DNA of 64,000 bases from Cupriavidus necator (GCA_022041995.1 CP074390.1:2777771-2841770), one strand, 5' to 3'. Positions 53,721 through 63,575 are shown, counted from the first letter of the stretch. Program-made: numbers and translations. The notes: a model not told the origin generated them from the sequence alone.

Positions 53721-54599
53721 ATGCGCAAAGGCATTATTCTCGCCGGCGGTTCCGGCACTCGGCTTTATCCGATCACCCGCTCGGTGTCCAAGCAACTGCT
53801 GCCCGTGTACGACAAGCCGATGATCTACTATCCGCTGTCCACGCTGATGCTGGGAGGGATCCGCGACATCCTCGTCATCTCCACGCCGGAGGACACGCCC
53901 CGCTTCGCCGACATGCTCGGCGACGGCAGCGACTGGGGCATCAACCTCCAATATGCCGTGCAACCCTCGCCGGACGGCCTGGCGCAGGCCTTCATTATCG
54001 GCCGCGACTTCATCGGCAACGATCCTTCTACGCTCATCCTGGGCGACAACCTCTTTCATGGCCACGACCTTGTGCGCCAGCTCGAGCGCGCGTCCTCACA
54101 AAAGGAAGGCGCCACGGTATTCGCCTATCACGTGCACGACCCTGAGCGCTACGGCGTAGTGGAGTTCGACAAAGACTTCCGCGCGGTCTCACTCGAGGAA
54201 AAGCCGGCCCAGCCGCGCTCGCACTATGCCGTCACGGGCCTGTACTTCTACGACAACCAGGTCTGCGACATTGCGGCGGACATCAACCCGTCGGCCCGCG
54301 GCGAGCTCGAAATCACCGATGTCAACAAGCGCTATCTCAGCATGGCGCAGCTCGACGTTGAAATCATGGGCCGCGGCTACGCCTGGCTGGATACCGGCAC
54401 CCACGACTCGCTGCTCGAAGCTGCTAGTTTTATTGCCACGCTGCAGAATCGGCAGGGGCTCGTCGTGGCGTGCCCTGAGGAGATCGCGTACCGCAACAAG
54501 TGGATCGATTCCGAGCAGGTGGCTCGACTCGCCACACCGCTGTCGAAGAACGGCTATGGCAAATACCTGACGCAAATCATTTTAGAAGCTATCAAATGA
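53721..54599 (+). CDS. rfbA: Glucose-1-phosphate thymidylyltransferase
   Basis: First step of dTDP-L-rhamnose synthesis: dTTP plus glucose-1-phosphate gives dTDP-glucose. 292 residues. Signature KGIILAGGSGTRLYPITRSVSKQLL, VYDKPMIYYPL, LGDNLFHG, RYGVVEFD, EEKPAQPRSH and WLDTGTHDSLLEA. Follows rfbD by 11 bp. Its stop overlaps the rfbC start as ATGA. High-GC codon use like rfbB and rfbD, in contrast to the genes that follow. Confidence 0.96.
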   Translation: MRKGIILAGGSGTRLYPITRSVSKQLLPVYDKPMIYYPLSTLMLGGIRDILVISTPEDTPRFADMLGDGSDWGINLQYAVQPSPDGLAQAFIIGRDFIGNDPSTLILGDNLFHGHDLVRQLERASSQKEGATVFAYHVHDPERYGVVEFDKDFRAVSLEEKPAQPRSHYAVTGLYFYDNQVCDIAADINPSARGELEITDVNKRYLSMAQLDVEIMGRGYAWLDTGTHDSLLEAASFIATLQNRQGLVVACPEEIAYRNKWIDSEQVARLATPLSKNGYGKYLTQIILEAIK

Positions 54600-55147
54600 G
54601 CATGCATGTTATTCCCACCGCCCTACCCGAGGTTCTAATCATCGAACCCAAGGTATTTAGCGACGAACGTGGATTCTTCCTTGAGAGCTTCAATAAAAAG
54701 TCCTTTGAAGCTGCGACTGGGCTCAAGCGTGAATTTGTGCAGGATAATCATTCGCGCTCGGCGCGCAACGTTTTGCGCGGGCTGCATTATCAAATTGAGC
54801 ACCCTCAAGGCAAGCTTCTCCGCGCCGTGACCGGGGAAGTCTTCGATGTAGCTGTGGACCTGCGTCGCAACTCACCGAACTTTGGCAAGTGGGTGGGTGT
54901 TACGCTGTCGGCTGAGAACAAGAGGCAGCTTTGGGTGCCCGAGGGCTTTGCGCACGGATTTGTCGTGATATCCGAGTCGGCTGAGTTTCTTTACAAGACA
55001 ACCGATTATTGGCATCCGGAGCACGAACGATCACTGCTCTGGAATGACCCATCACTTTCCATTCAATGGCCGATCACAGCTACACCTGTAGTCTCCGCCA
55101 AAGATGCAGAAGGGAAAACATTCAAAGAAATTGATTATTTCCTATAA
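54596..55147 (+). CDS. rfbC: dTDP-4-dehydrorhamnose 3,5-epimerase
   Basis: Third step of dTDP-L-rhamnose synthesis. Cupin fold, 183 residues. FSDERGFFLESFNKKSFEAA, FVQDNHSRSARNVLRGLHYQ with the catalytic His, GEVFDVAVDLRRNSP, WVPEGFAHGFVV and the WHPEHERSLLWNDP end are all present. ATG 54596 overlaps the rfbA stop. From here the DNA turns more AT-rich with different codon choice, and the change continues into the next two genes. Confidence 0.95.
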   Translation: MSMHVIPTALPEVLIIEPKVFSDERGFFLESFNKKSFEAATGLKREFVQDNHSRSARNVLRGLHYQIEHPQGKLLRAVTGEVFDVAVDLRRNSPNFGKWVGVTLSAENKRQLWVPEGFAHGFVVISESAEFLYKTTDYWHPEHERSLLWNDPSLSIQWPITATPVVSAKDAEGKTFKEIDYFL

Positions 55148-55236
55148 ACGGACTGCATAAATCCGTCGAATGTTTTTTTGCCAAAAGAATATTAATAGTT
55201 TGCACAAAACTCGAGTCGACCCAAGGAATACACTTC

Positions 55237-56418
55237 ATGCCCAAGACTACTGCGAGGAAGAGTCTAGCCATTCTCGGGACCCGAGGCGTACCTGCCCGCC
55301 ATGGTGGGTTTGAAACATTCGCTGAACGCCTGGCACTCCACCTGGTAAAGGTCGGCTGGCAGGTAACTGTATATTGCCAGGAAGAAGGGCAACCCGGGTC
55401 AATACGCACGGACCGATGGGAAGGCATCGACCGTGTCGTAATTCCCGTCGGCCGGACTGGCGCCTTGGGAACGATATCGTTCGACTGGCGCTCAGTAAGA
55501 CACGTTTTACAATCCAACTACGACCTCGTTCTGACGCTCGGCTACAACACGGCTATTTTTTGTGCACCATATCGTTTCAGTCGCATTACCAACGTCATCA
55601 ACATGGATGGCATTGAGTGGAAGCGAGACAAGTGGAAAACTCACGAGCGACTCTGGTTGTGGTTTAACGAAAGAATCGGTTGCATCGTCGGCAACCATCT
55701 GATTGCCGATCATCCTGATATCGCTACTCATCTCGCAACGCGGGTGAGCAGAGACAAAATCACCATGATTCCCTATGGGGCCGATCCGATTCACGCCGCA
55801 AACATTGACGATCTACAGAAGCTCGGACTTCAACCGTTCAACTATTTCACAATAATTGCTCGCCCGGAACGGGAGAATTCAATACTCGAAATAGTAAAAG
55901 CGTTCTCCAGAAAGAAACGCGACAGCAAGCTTGTTGTTCTAGGAAAGTATACGCCCGACTCCAATAGTTTTCATCGTGAAGTTCTCGACTCTGCCAGTTC
56001 CGAGGTAATATTTCCTGGCGCCATATATGAAAAGCAAACACTCTCTGCATTGCGTGCTTACAATTCCGCATACATCCATGGACATACAGTCGGCGGAACG
56101 AACCCCTCTTTAGTTGAGGCCTTGGGGGCCGGTTCGGCCGTCCTCGCGCATGACAACTCATTTAATCGCTGGGTTGCTGGGTCTAAAGCATTGTATTTTT
56201 CAGATGAAGATGAATGCGAAATGCGAATCGAGGAAATTATCAACGGGAATGCACCACTCTCGGAGATGCGGAAATCCAGCATCAAGCGCCACGCGGATAG
56301 TTTCACGTGGGATAAGATACTAAATTCCTACGAAAGCCTGCTCCTTTCATTGGCAGCTTCCGCTAGTAACACCGCAACCGTTGAGTCTGCACGTGCCACA
56401 TCTGTAGTTGGTGACTAA
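55237..56418 (+). CDS. GT4-type glycosyltransferase with DUF1972 N-terminal domain
   Basis: 393 residues. The N-terminal DUF1972-like acceptor domain is plain (LAILGTRGVPARHGGFETFAERLALHL), as in rhamnosyltransferases that act on lipid-linked sugars. The C-terminal donor domain holds NYFTIIARPERENSILEIVKAF and the HTVGGTNPSLVEALGAGS motif with the EALG donor-binding segment. It is cytoplasmic or membrane-associated. AAGGAATACACTTC precedes the ATG. Located after the dTDP-rhamnose genes, it probably adds a rhamnose or hexose to the growing repeat. AT-rich relative to rfbBDA, suggesting a different origin. Confidence 0.88.
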   Translation: MPKTTARKSLAILGTRGVPARHGGFETFAERLALHLVKVGWQVTVYCQEEGQPGSIRTDRWEGIDRVVIPVGRTGALGTISFDWRSVRHVLQSNYDLVLTLGYNTAIFCAPYRFSRITNVINMDGIEWKRDKWKTHERLWLWFNERIGCIVGNHLIADHPDIATHLATRVSRDKITMIPYGADPIHAANIDDLQKLGLQPFNYFTIIARPERENSILEIVKAFSRKKRDSKLVVLGKYTPDSNSFHREVLDSASSEVIFPGAIYEKQTLSALRAYNSAYIHGHTVGGTNPSLVEALGAGSAVLAHDNSFNRWVAGSKALYFSDEDECEMRIEEIINGNAPLSEMRKSSIKRHADSFTWDKILNSYESLLLSLAASASNTATVESARATSVVGD

Positions 56419-56469
56419 GGTCTATGCATCTCTAATCACCCAGTCCCCTATTTGAATTTTAGGAAGAGA

Positions 56470-57894
56470 ATGAACATTTACCCTGTCATCCTCTGTGGTG
56501 GAAGCGGAACGCGGCTTTGGCCAATGTCGCGCGGTGGCTATCCGAAGCAGTATCTACAACTAGTTGGCAACCATACGTTGCTCCAGCAGACGGTCCTTCG
56601 CTTGAATGGAATCAAGAACGTCAGGCAACCTATCGTAGTGACGAACTTGGAGCAACGTTTTCTAGTGGCTCAGCAACTAAGCGACATCGCCGTGATCCCG
56701 TCGTCAATAGTACTCGAGCCCGTCGGCAGAAACACTGCTCCTGCCACAGCAGTGGCTTCGCTTCTCGCGACGGAGATAAGCCCGGACAGCATCCTGCTGG
56801 TATTACCCGCGGATCACATTATTCGGAACGATCAGATTTTTGTTGAGTTAGCCACCGCCGCGGCCGAGATCGCCAAAGATGGCCATCTGATAACATTTGG
56901 CATACGACCGACCGAACCCCACACTGGCTATGGCTACATCCGGTGCGGCAAATCCTTGAGTCCGGAAGATGGTGTATATCTAGTAGAGGATTTTGTCGAA
57001 AAGCCAGATTCGGCTACGGTTAGCCGGTTTCTGAAGGATGGCAGCCATCTCTGGAACAGCGGGATGTTCATGCTGCAGGCGTCAACTTATCTCGACGAAC
57101 TTCGACACCACGCCCCGGCTGTTTTGGATCAGTGCGAGGCGGCGCTAACGAAAAGTACCCGTGATCTGGATTTCATCCGACTCGATAGGGCCGCGTTCGA
57201 AACAACGCCAAACGTCTCCATTGACTACGCCGTAATGGAGAAAACCGAGCGCGCAGTCGTCGTTGCAGCAACTGACCTAGGTTGGAGCGATGTTGGTTCT
57301 TGGGATGCTCTTGCGGCTGTGGCCCCGGTTGATCCAAACGAAAACAGCCTAATCGGCGATGTTTTGATCGAAGAAGTGAATAGCACCTACATCAGAGCAG
57401 AGCATCGCATGGTTGCGGCCATTGGCGTAGATAATCTAATTATTATTGAAACTGCCGATGCCGTTCTCGTCGCGACCAAAGATAAATCCCAAGATGTTAA
57501 AAAGGTAGTCGCTAGATTAGCAGCTAGCGGCCGGCAGGAATCGATCACACATCGTAAAGTTTTTCGTCCGTGGGGTTCGTATGAAGGAATTGATCGAGGT
57601 GATCGCTTCCAGGTGAAGCGAATCATCGTTAATCCAAATTCCTCACTCAGTCTTCAGATGCATCACCATCGAGCTGAGCACTGGATTGTGGTGCGAGGTA
57701 CAGCCAAAGTATTCAATGGCGATAAAGAAATGCTTCTATCCGAAAACCAATCTACGTATATTCCCATTGGCGCAACCCATCGATTAGAGAACCCTGGAAA
57801 AATTCCACTTGAGCTCATAGAGGTTCAGTCTGGCTCTTATCTCGGCGAGGATGACATCGTACGCTTTGAGGATCATTACGGTCGCGTAGCCTGA
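56470..57894 (+). CDS. manC: Mannose-1-phosphate guanylyltransferase/mannose-6-phosphate isomerase
   Basis: Bifunctional GDP-mannose enzyme, 474 residues. Nucleotidyltransferase part: VILCGGSGTRLWPMSRGGYPKQYL, LEPVGRNTAPATAVA, VLPADHII, FVEKPD, WNSGMFM, GWSDVGSWDAL. C-terminal cupin isomerase: RPWGSYEGIDRGDRFQVKRI, LSLQMHHHRAEHWIVVRG, ENQSTYIPIGATHRLENPG. ATG 56470 follows AGGAAGAGA; a TTG 18 bases upstream is not needed. No mannose-specific transferase is visible in the window, so its user may lie outside. AT-rich like the preceding gene. Confidence 0.95.
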   Translation: MNIYPVILCGGSGTRLWPMSRGGYPKQYLQLVGNHTLLQQTVLRLNGIKNVRQPIVVTNLEQRFLVAQQLSDIAVIPSSIVLEPVGRNTAPATAVASLLATEISPDSILLVLPADHIIRNDQIFVELATAAAEIAKDGHLITFGIRPTEPHTGYGYIRCGKSLSPEDGVYLVEDFVEKPDSATVSRFLKDGSHLWNSGMFMLQASTYLDELRHHAPAVLDQCEAALTKSTRDLDFIRLDRAAFETTPNVSIDYAVMEKTERAVVVAATDLGWSDVGSWDALAAVAPVDPNENSLIGDVLIEEVNSTYIRAEHRMVAAIGVDNLIIIETADAVLVATKDKSQDVKKVVARLAASGRQESITHRKVFRPWGSYEGIDRGDRFQVKRIIVNPNSSLSLQMHHHRAEHWIVVRGTAKVFNGDKEMLLSENQSTYIPIGATHRLENPGKIPLELIEVQSGSYLGEDDIVRFEDHYGRVA

Positions 57895-58160
57895 CTTCGC
57901 CCCGCGAAGATCACAGGCGGGGAAACATGGCAGCACGTCGAAAATTGATACGTAAGTTTCACCCCTTCCATGGACTCGAACTTCATCGCGCAGGCATATG
58001 ATGAGTTCGCAAAGCAGCAGGTATTTGTCGGCTTCATGTCGGATGAGATGGCGACGTAGTCCGTGGCTTGCTTTTCCCAGATCCCCCAAAGTTGAGGCTC
58101 GTCTATGGTGGACCGATCAGATGCGATAAGGTTCAGGGGAAATCATGGAGGGGGTGCGAG

Positions 58161-58812
58161 GTGGATAGAAATAGGTTGCAATTTCTGGATGCGCTGCGCG
58201 GTGTTGCGGTGCTGCTTGTGGTTCTCTCTCACTTCGGCGAGGGGCATTCCGAGTTTTTGCGAGACCTCATCAGCTCAACTTTCCAATTTGGCCAGGCTGG
58301 CGTCTCGCTGTTCTTTTTGATCAGCGGGTACATCATTCCGCGCTCCATAAACGGAGCGTCAAGTTTGGGTGTATTTTGGGGGCACCGCATCATGCGGCTG
58401 TATCCTATTTATTGGATATCGATCGCCGTTGCCGTGCTCATGAGCGCGGCCGGAGTATTTGACTTGCCAACGGGGGCAGGTTCGGTTGACGTGCTTGTGA
58501 ATCTGACAATGCTCCAAGGCTTTGTCGGGGTGAGTAACCTGATCGGCGTATTCTGGAGCCTGAAGTTCGAAATGGCTTTCTACGCTCTTATGACGATATT
58601 CGTATTTCTCGGCTGGAACACATGGCCGAGCAGAATTTACGCGGCATGGACCACGTGCATCCTGGTGATTGCTCTGGCAAGCGTCCTGACTCCTCGCCCG
58701 TTCCCGTACGGTCTGTTCCATGTGGAGCTCATGCTTCTTGGGTGGTTATTGGGTGAATGGCACTCAGGCAAAGGTAGCGTTGATTCGAAAACAGCTTTCC
58801 TAGGAGTGCTAG
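58161..58812 (+). pseudogene. Acyltransferase-3 (OafA-like), 5' part, split by IS5 element
   Basis: Membrane O-acyltransferase that would decorate the polysaccharide. The GTG at 58161 follows GGAGGGGG and gives VDRNRLQFLDALRGVAVLLVVLSHF, the family start with its His. Several helices follow: LFFLISGYIIPRSI and RIMRLYPIYWISIAVAVL, then VFWSLKFEMAFYALM. The frame reaches the IS target CTAG at 58809-58812. Joined to 60055-60467, it restores a 354-residue protein in frame. Without the IS it would be a normal family member. Confidence 0.9.
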
Positions 58813-60050
58813 GGAATCGCTGAACAAAGCGTCAGCGCGCAGCGTTGCCAGTGTGATGCCGATTTTTTTTGTCAACCAACAGCAGATTTGACGGCTTGCC
58901 AGTTGGAAATTTTCATTTTTTGGGGCTTTTGCCCCGGGTTTCACGCCTTATGCCGCCTTGCAGACGGAATTGTCCATTGATTGCAGCAACGCTTTCTTTG
59001 CAATCACCAGATTGGCCAGCGCAAACAAGGTGTCGCACTGCGCACCGTTTTTGGCCAATCCCCTGTAGCGAGCCTTCTTGTGCTTGAACAGATTCTTCAC
59101 CACATGAAACGGATGTTCAACCCGGGCACGAATTTGCGCCTTGACCTTCTCCAAGGCCTGCGTCAATTGCTTCAGCGGCCCTTCGGTCATGCCCTTGAGC
59201 CTGGAGCGCTTCATAGCCACCGACCACCGAACATCCGCCTTGATGGCGCCCTCTGCTTGCGCCTTCAAGATCTCGTCGCGCCTGTGCACGCCGGTGTAGC
59301 CCGCATCAAGAATGACGTCATCCTCTTGCCCGTGCAGCACCTCATGGGTGTGCGCCACGTCAGACTCGTTGGCCGCGGTGTAGTGAGTGCTGTGCACCAA
59401 GCCCGATTCAGCATCGGCACCCACATGCGCCTTCATGCCGTGGTACCACTGATTGCGCTTCTTCGTTTGATGCATTTCAGGGTCACGCGCCTTGTCTCGG
59501 TTCTTTGTCGAAGTCGGCGCATTGATGATGGTGGCGTCCACCATCGTGCCCTCGCGCATCATCAGGCCTCGCTCGCGCAGGTGGGCGTTGATCTGCTCAA
59601 ACAGCACGGCGGTAAGCTTGTGCTTCTCGAGCAGGCGGCGAAACTTGAGCACCGTGGTGGCGTCCGGCGCTTCCTCATGTCCCAAGTCAACACCGACAAA
59701 ATTGCGGATGGCCGCGCTGTCGCTGACGGCATCTTCAAGGGCCTCGTCGGACAAGCCATACCACTGCTGCACAAAGTACAGCCGCAGCATGCGTTCCAGG
59801 CCAATGGGCGGGCGCCCTCGTTTGCCCTTGGGGTAGTACGGCTCCAGTGCCTCCAGCAATCGAGCCCAGGGCACCACCTGCTCCATCTCACCCAGAAATT
59901 TCTCGCGCCGCGTAACGCGCTTCTTTCCCAGATACTCGGCACTAGCAAAACTGATTTGTTGCATCGGCGTAGCTCGCTGGTCGTCCTTAGTCTATCAACG
60001 CTTCACAGCTGCTCAACGTCGACACTCTCGTCGATTAAATCAGCCTTTCC
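58813..60050 (-). mobile_element. IS5-family insertion sequence (IS5 subgroup)
   Basis: 1,238 bp with imperfect terminal inverted repeats (GGAATCGCTGAACAA left, GGAAAGGCTGATTTA right) and a 4-bp target duplication CTAG at 58809-58812 and 60051-60054. CTAG fits the YTAR target of IS5. It encodes one transposase on the minus strand and interrupts an acyltransferase gene; precise excision restores the reading frame. The 5-prime ends of the repeats differ after four bases, so the element is not perfectly symmetric. Confidence 0.88.
58948..59964 (-). CDS. IS5-family transposase
   Basis: 338 residues, intact. N-terminal DUF772 region (ALEPYYPKGKRGRPPIGLERMLRLYFVQ, FVGVDLGHEEAPDATTVLKFRRLLE). Catalytic Asp in MVDATIINAPTSTKNR, second Asp in VILDAGYTG, and Glu near the C-terminus in ARVEHPFHVVKNLF. 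This is the classic IS5 subgroup layout. It is transcribed against the acyltransferase gene. It is complete, so the element is potentially mobile. Confidence 0.94.
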   Translation of the reverse strand: MQQISFASAEYLGKKRVTRREKFLGEMEQVVPWARLLEALEPYYPKGKRGRPPIGLERMLRLYFVQQWYGLSDEALEDAVSDSAAIRNFVGVDLGHEEAPDATTVLKFRRLLEKHKLTAVLFEQINAHLRERGLMMREGTMVDATIINAPTSTKNRDKARDPEMHQTKKRNQWYHGMKAHVGADAESGLVHSTHYTAANESDVAHTHEVLHGQEDDVILDAGYTGVHRRDEILKAQAEGAIKADVRWSVAMKRSRLKGMTEGPLKQLTQALEKVKAQIRARVEHPFHVVKNLFKHKKARYRGLAKNGAQCDTLFALANLVIAKKALLQSMDNSVCKAA

Positions 60051-60054
60051 CTAG

Positions 60055-60467
60055 CTGGCCTGGTTGTCGCGACTCTTTGCGCGTATGCGACCTTTGGTGT
60101 TCGCATCGCTGCCAGCGTAAAAGGTTGGCCAACTTTTTTGCCAATGGTCACGGCTTGGATCAGCGCGATGGTTGTCTTTATGGCTGCCCTTATTTTCTCC
60201 AATCGGATGCGTGCGCCCGGTTGGCTGGCACGGATAGGGGTCATCAGCTATTCCATTTATTTGCTCCACTGCCTAGCGTTGCCACTCCTGGCGTGGCTGG
60301 CGGGTAAAGTCGACTGGATGCTGGCGGCCGTCGTCTGCCTTCTCATTACAGTCGTGGTATCGGAGATGACATACCGATTTGTGGAGAAGCCCGCCATTGA
60401 TTTCGGCCGTAAGCTATTGGCGAGGAGAACGGAATCGACCGTGCCGGTGACACCTCACGCGAGATAA
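60055..60467 (+). pseudogene. Acyltransferase-3 (OafA-like), 3' part
   Basis: Continues the frame of 58161-58812 after removal of the IS and one CTAG: LAGLVVATLCAYATFGVRI, then the last helices FLPMVTAWISAMVVFMAALIF and ISYSIYLLHCLALPLLAWLAG, and ends with YRFVEKPAIDFGRKLL, the usual tail of OafA proteins. No start codon of its own with a plausible site, so it is not expected to be expressed alone. Confidence 0.9.
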
Positions 60468-60790
60468 GCGAGCCAGACATAGCCAAGCCCGCCCCTCGTG
60501 CGGTAACGCCGTCCAGTTAAGGTCGTTTCGGAGATATCGAACGGTATAGCACTTAGCAGCGCTGCTGGAGTACTCTCTGCTACAAGCGGATGCTTTTCCG
60601 CCTGTGCAGGTTGTTACGTCGCGCTCAATTTGAGGTCCAACAGGGTGAGTTTGTCTCGCGTACGTTGAGAACGATTTCACGAACATCCCCGCGAACATCG
60701 CGAGACGCCGCGGGCATGAGATAGGCCGGTACTCCTCTGCTATCGTGAGACGGTTACCACACCCTCCACGAACACAGAACAGCCCGGCCT

Positions 60791-61324
60791 ATGCTTCGGA
60801 TCGTACATGCCTTTGTCTCGCTCGAACAGCATCTTCGCGCCATCGTCACCACGCCTAAGTCCTATCATCCCGGCCGCTGCCCACATTGCGGTCGCACCTG
60901 CCTGTGGGCACACGGCTTCTATGCACGCAAGGCTGATCGCAGTGAGGGCGGTACCCTCAATTCCGTGCCCGTGCCACGCTATTGTTGTGCCGCTTGCCGG
61001 CGTACCTGTTCTCGCTTGCCGCTGTGCATCTGTCCGCTGCGCTGGTACGGCTGGGCGCTGCAGCAGCTCGTGTTTGCCCTGATCTTCGTCGGGATGTCGC
61101 TGCGCTTCACCGCCGCCGTGGCCGGCGTCGATCGCCGCACCGTCCGGCGCTGGTGGGGCTGGCTCCTGCGTCGCAGTGACAACTTTGCCTTTGCCCTGCG
61201 AAGCCGCTTCCCAGAACTGGGCCGCACCGCCGATACCGCCGCATTTTGGTGCGCCTGCCTCGCCCTCATGCCGCTATGCCAAGCGATGGCCTGGCTCGAC
61301 CTGGACGGCCTTGATGTCCCGTGA
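60791..61324 (+). CDS. Zinc-ribbon transposon protein (DUF6431-like)
   Basis: 177 residues. The N-terminal zinc ribbon is CPHCGRTCLWAHG followed by RYCCAACRRTCSRLP. A helix-turn-helix-like segment lies at FTAAVAGVDRRTVRRWWGWLLRR. This type of protein accompanies DDE integrases in such transposons and probably helps bind the ends. No ribosome site is clear. First gene after the left end, followed 130 bp later by the integrase. Confidence 0.7.
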   Translation: MLRIVHAFVSLEQHLRAIVTTPKSYHPGRCPHCGRTCLWAHGFYARKADRSEGGTLNSVPVPRYCCAACRRTCSRLPLCICPLRWYGWALQQLVFALIFVGMSLRFTAAVAGVDRRTVRRWWGWLLRRSDNFAFALRSRFPELGRTADTAAFWCACLALMPLCQAMAWLDLDGLDVP

Positions 61325-61454
61325 TCGCATGATGGCAACACTGCGCGCGACACCCCTTCCGGCACGGTAACGGGCACCCCACACAGTCTGCCCACTGCCG
61401 CCGGCCCGATATTGGTCGTTTCATGACGTCTCGTTCAACTTCAACGTAGACTTC

Positions 61455-62777
61455 ATGAACAACATCGATCCCGTGGCCCTGTTCCGGTTGTCCGTGCTCG
61501 GTCCCATCGTGAGCCGTGAGCGGCTCGAGCGCGGCGAGCTGCAGCTGCTGCTGCGTCAGCTCGCCCTTCAGGAGTACGCCATCCCCGGCTCGCGCCGCCG
61601 CCACATCGGCGAGCGCACCCTGCAGACCTGGTACTACGCCTGGCGGCGCGAGGGTGTCGCGGGCCTGGCCAGCCGGCCCCGTGCCGACACCGGCCGCTCG
61701 AAGCTGCCCGAGGCCGTGCAGGCCGCCGTACTGGCTGCCAAACGCGAGAACCCGCAACGCTCCATACGCCAGATCCGGCTGCTGCTCGAGTCCGCCGGGG
61801 TGGTGGCGCGCGGAACGCTCTCGCGTTGCGCCGTGCATCGCCTGCTCAAGGTTCACGGCCTCTCGCGCATCGTCGGCCCCGCCGTCGTTCCCCAGGAGAA
61901 GCGCAGCTTCGTGGCCGAGTATGCCGGCTCCATCTGGTACGGCGATGTCATGCATGGCCCAATGTTCTCGTTCGGCGGGGCACGCCGCAAGACCTATCTC
62001 GTATCGCTGTTCGATGATGCCTCGCGCCTGGTTGCGCACAGCGCATTCTGCCTGTCCGAGACGGCGTTGGAGATCGAAGGCGTTCTCAAGCAGGCACTGC
62101 TGCGCCGGGGTATCCCGCGCATGATCGTCGTCGACAACGGTTCGGCCTATCGCGCCGCAAGCCTGCAGACCATCTGCGCAGACCTGGACATTCGCCTGGT
62201 GCACTGTCAGCCGTACCAGCCCACGAGTAAGGGCAAGCTCGAACGCTGGCACCGCACCGTGCGCGATCAGTTCCTCGCGGAGCTCGATGCCACCCACATC
62301 CGCGACCTGGCCGACCTCAACTCCCGGCTGTGGGCCTGGGTCGAGCAGGTCTATCATCGCGAGCCCCACAGCTCGCTGGGCAAGGATGTCTCGCCGCTCG
62401 CGCGCTACCAGCAGGACCTGCCGCGCATCCGCGCACTCGGCTCTCTTGCCCCGAAGCTCGATGAACTGTTCCTGCATCGCGTCGAACGCCATGTGCGCCG
62501 TGATGGCACCGTCTCGTACGATGGCCGCGTCTTCGAGGTCCCCTACGAACTCAGCGGCCAGCGGGTCGTGCTCGTCGTCGATCCCCACGCCGGCACCGTG
62601 CTCCGCGTCCAGAACAGCGCCGGCCAACCGCTGGGCGCCGCCACCCCGCTCGATGCCGTCGCCAACAGCCGACGACGACGCAGCAAGCCGCCAATTGAAC
62701 CCACGACCGCTGCCCCTGTGCCCGGCCCCAACCTCATCGAACTCACCCATCAACATCACTACCGCCAGGAGGGTTGA
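61455..62777 (+). CDS. DDE integrase/transposase (rve domain)
   Basis: 440 residues. Helix-turn-helix region (RRHIGERTLQTWYYAWRREGVAGL) and linker, then an rve catalytic core with Asp in WYGDVMHGPMFS, Asp in IVVDNGSAYRAA and Glu in SKGKLERWHRTVR, 35 residues apart as in retroviral integrases. The C-terminal domain is a small beta-barrel plus basic tail (NSRRRRSKPP). The combination with an AAA ATPase downstream resembles TniA/TniB or IS21-type pairs. ATG 61455 lies after a 130-bp spacer; it ends 3 bp before the ATPase start. Confidence 0.93.
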   Translation: MNNIDPVALFRLSVLGPIVSRERLERGELQLLLRQLALQEYAIPGSRRRHIGERTLQTWYYAWRREGVAGLASRPRADTGRSKLPEAVQAAVLAAKRENPQRSIRQIRLLLESAGVVARGTLSRCAVHRLLKVHGLSRIVGPAVVPQEKRSFVAEYAGSIWYGDVMHGPMFSFGGARRKTYLVSLFDDASRLVAHSAFCLSETALEIEGVLKQALLRRGIPRMIVVDNGSAYRAASLQTICADLDIRLVHCQPYQPTSKGKLERWHRTVRDQFLAELDATHIRDLADLNSRLWAWVEQVYHREPHSSLGKDVSPLARYQQDLPRIRALGSLAPKLDELFLHRVERHVRRDGTVSYDGRVFEVPYELSGQRVVLVVDPHAGTVLRVQNSAGQPLGAATPLDAVANSRRRRSKPPIEPTTAAPVPGPNLIELTHQHHYRQEG

Positions 62778-62780
62778 CCT

Positions 62781-63575
62781 ATGTACCGTCAACACTTCGG
62801 CCTGCGCTGCGCCCCGCTGGACACCGACTGTATCGAACTGTGGGACGACGGCGCGCTCGCCAGTCTGTCCGAACGCTTCCAGTGGCTGCTCGACAGCCCT
62901 GGCATCGGCCTCTTGACCGGTGAGCCCGGCGTAGGCAAGACCGCCGTACTACGCCATCTCACGCGCAACCTCAACCCGCATCGCTACCAGACCATCTACC
63001 TGGCCGAGACCGAGTTCGGCCGCGTTGACCTGTACCGGTCACTGGCCCGCTCGCTCGGGCTCGAACCCAGCCATCGCCGCGCCGATCTCTGGCGCGACAT
63101 CAAGGCGCGCATCACCGAACTTGCTAATGGCAAACAGGTTCTGCCCCTATGGATAATCGATGAGGCGCAGAACCTGCCTCCCGAGTTTTTCCGCGACTTC
63201 CCCTCATTCCTGAACTTCGCCTTCGACGCCCGTCATCTCATCACCGTCTGGCTCGTTGGCCACCCGGAGCTGGCCTCAATGCTTGAACGCAACGTCTACG
63301 CCGCACTTTACAGCCGCATCCAGACCCGCGCGCAACTTCAACCCGTCACCGAGCATGCCCGCTTCGCCCAGCTCATCTCGCACGCACTCAAGACCGCCGG
63401 CTGCAACCACACGCTGCTCTCAGAGACCGGGCTCGAGCTGTTGCGCCAAGCCTCGCGTGGCTTGCCCCGCAACGCCGGACGCATCCTGCGCACCGCCATG
63501 CAGCTGGCCGTGCCCAAGGGGCTGAACCATCTGCCTGACGAACTGCTGCAGCAGGCCATCGGGGAAATGCGATGA
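62781..63575 (+). CDS. AAA+ ATPase of the transposon (ExeA/TniB-like)
   Basis: 264 residues. Walker A GEPGVGKTAVLRHL (about residues 47-60), Walker B LPLWIIDEAQNLPPEFF, sensor and arginine-finger region SRIQTRAQLQPV. N-terminal MYRQHFGLRCAPLDT is typical of ExeA-like proteins recruited by transposons. It probably selects target DNA and activates the integrase, as TniB or IstB do. Its stop overlaps the following start as ATGA. Confidence 0.9.
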   Translation: MYRQHFGLRCAPLDTDCIELWDDGALASLSERFQWLLDSPGIGLLTGEPGVGKTAVLRHLTRNLNPHRYQTIYLAETEFGRVDLYRSLARSLGLEPSHRRADLWRDIKARITELANGKQVLPLWIIDEAQNLPPEFFRDFPSFLNFAFDARHLITVWLVGHPELASMLERNVYAALYSRIQTRAQLQPVTEHARFAQLISHALKTAGCNHTLLSETGLELLRQASRGLPRNAGRILRTAMQLAVPKGLNHLPDELLQQAIGEMR

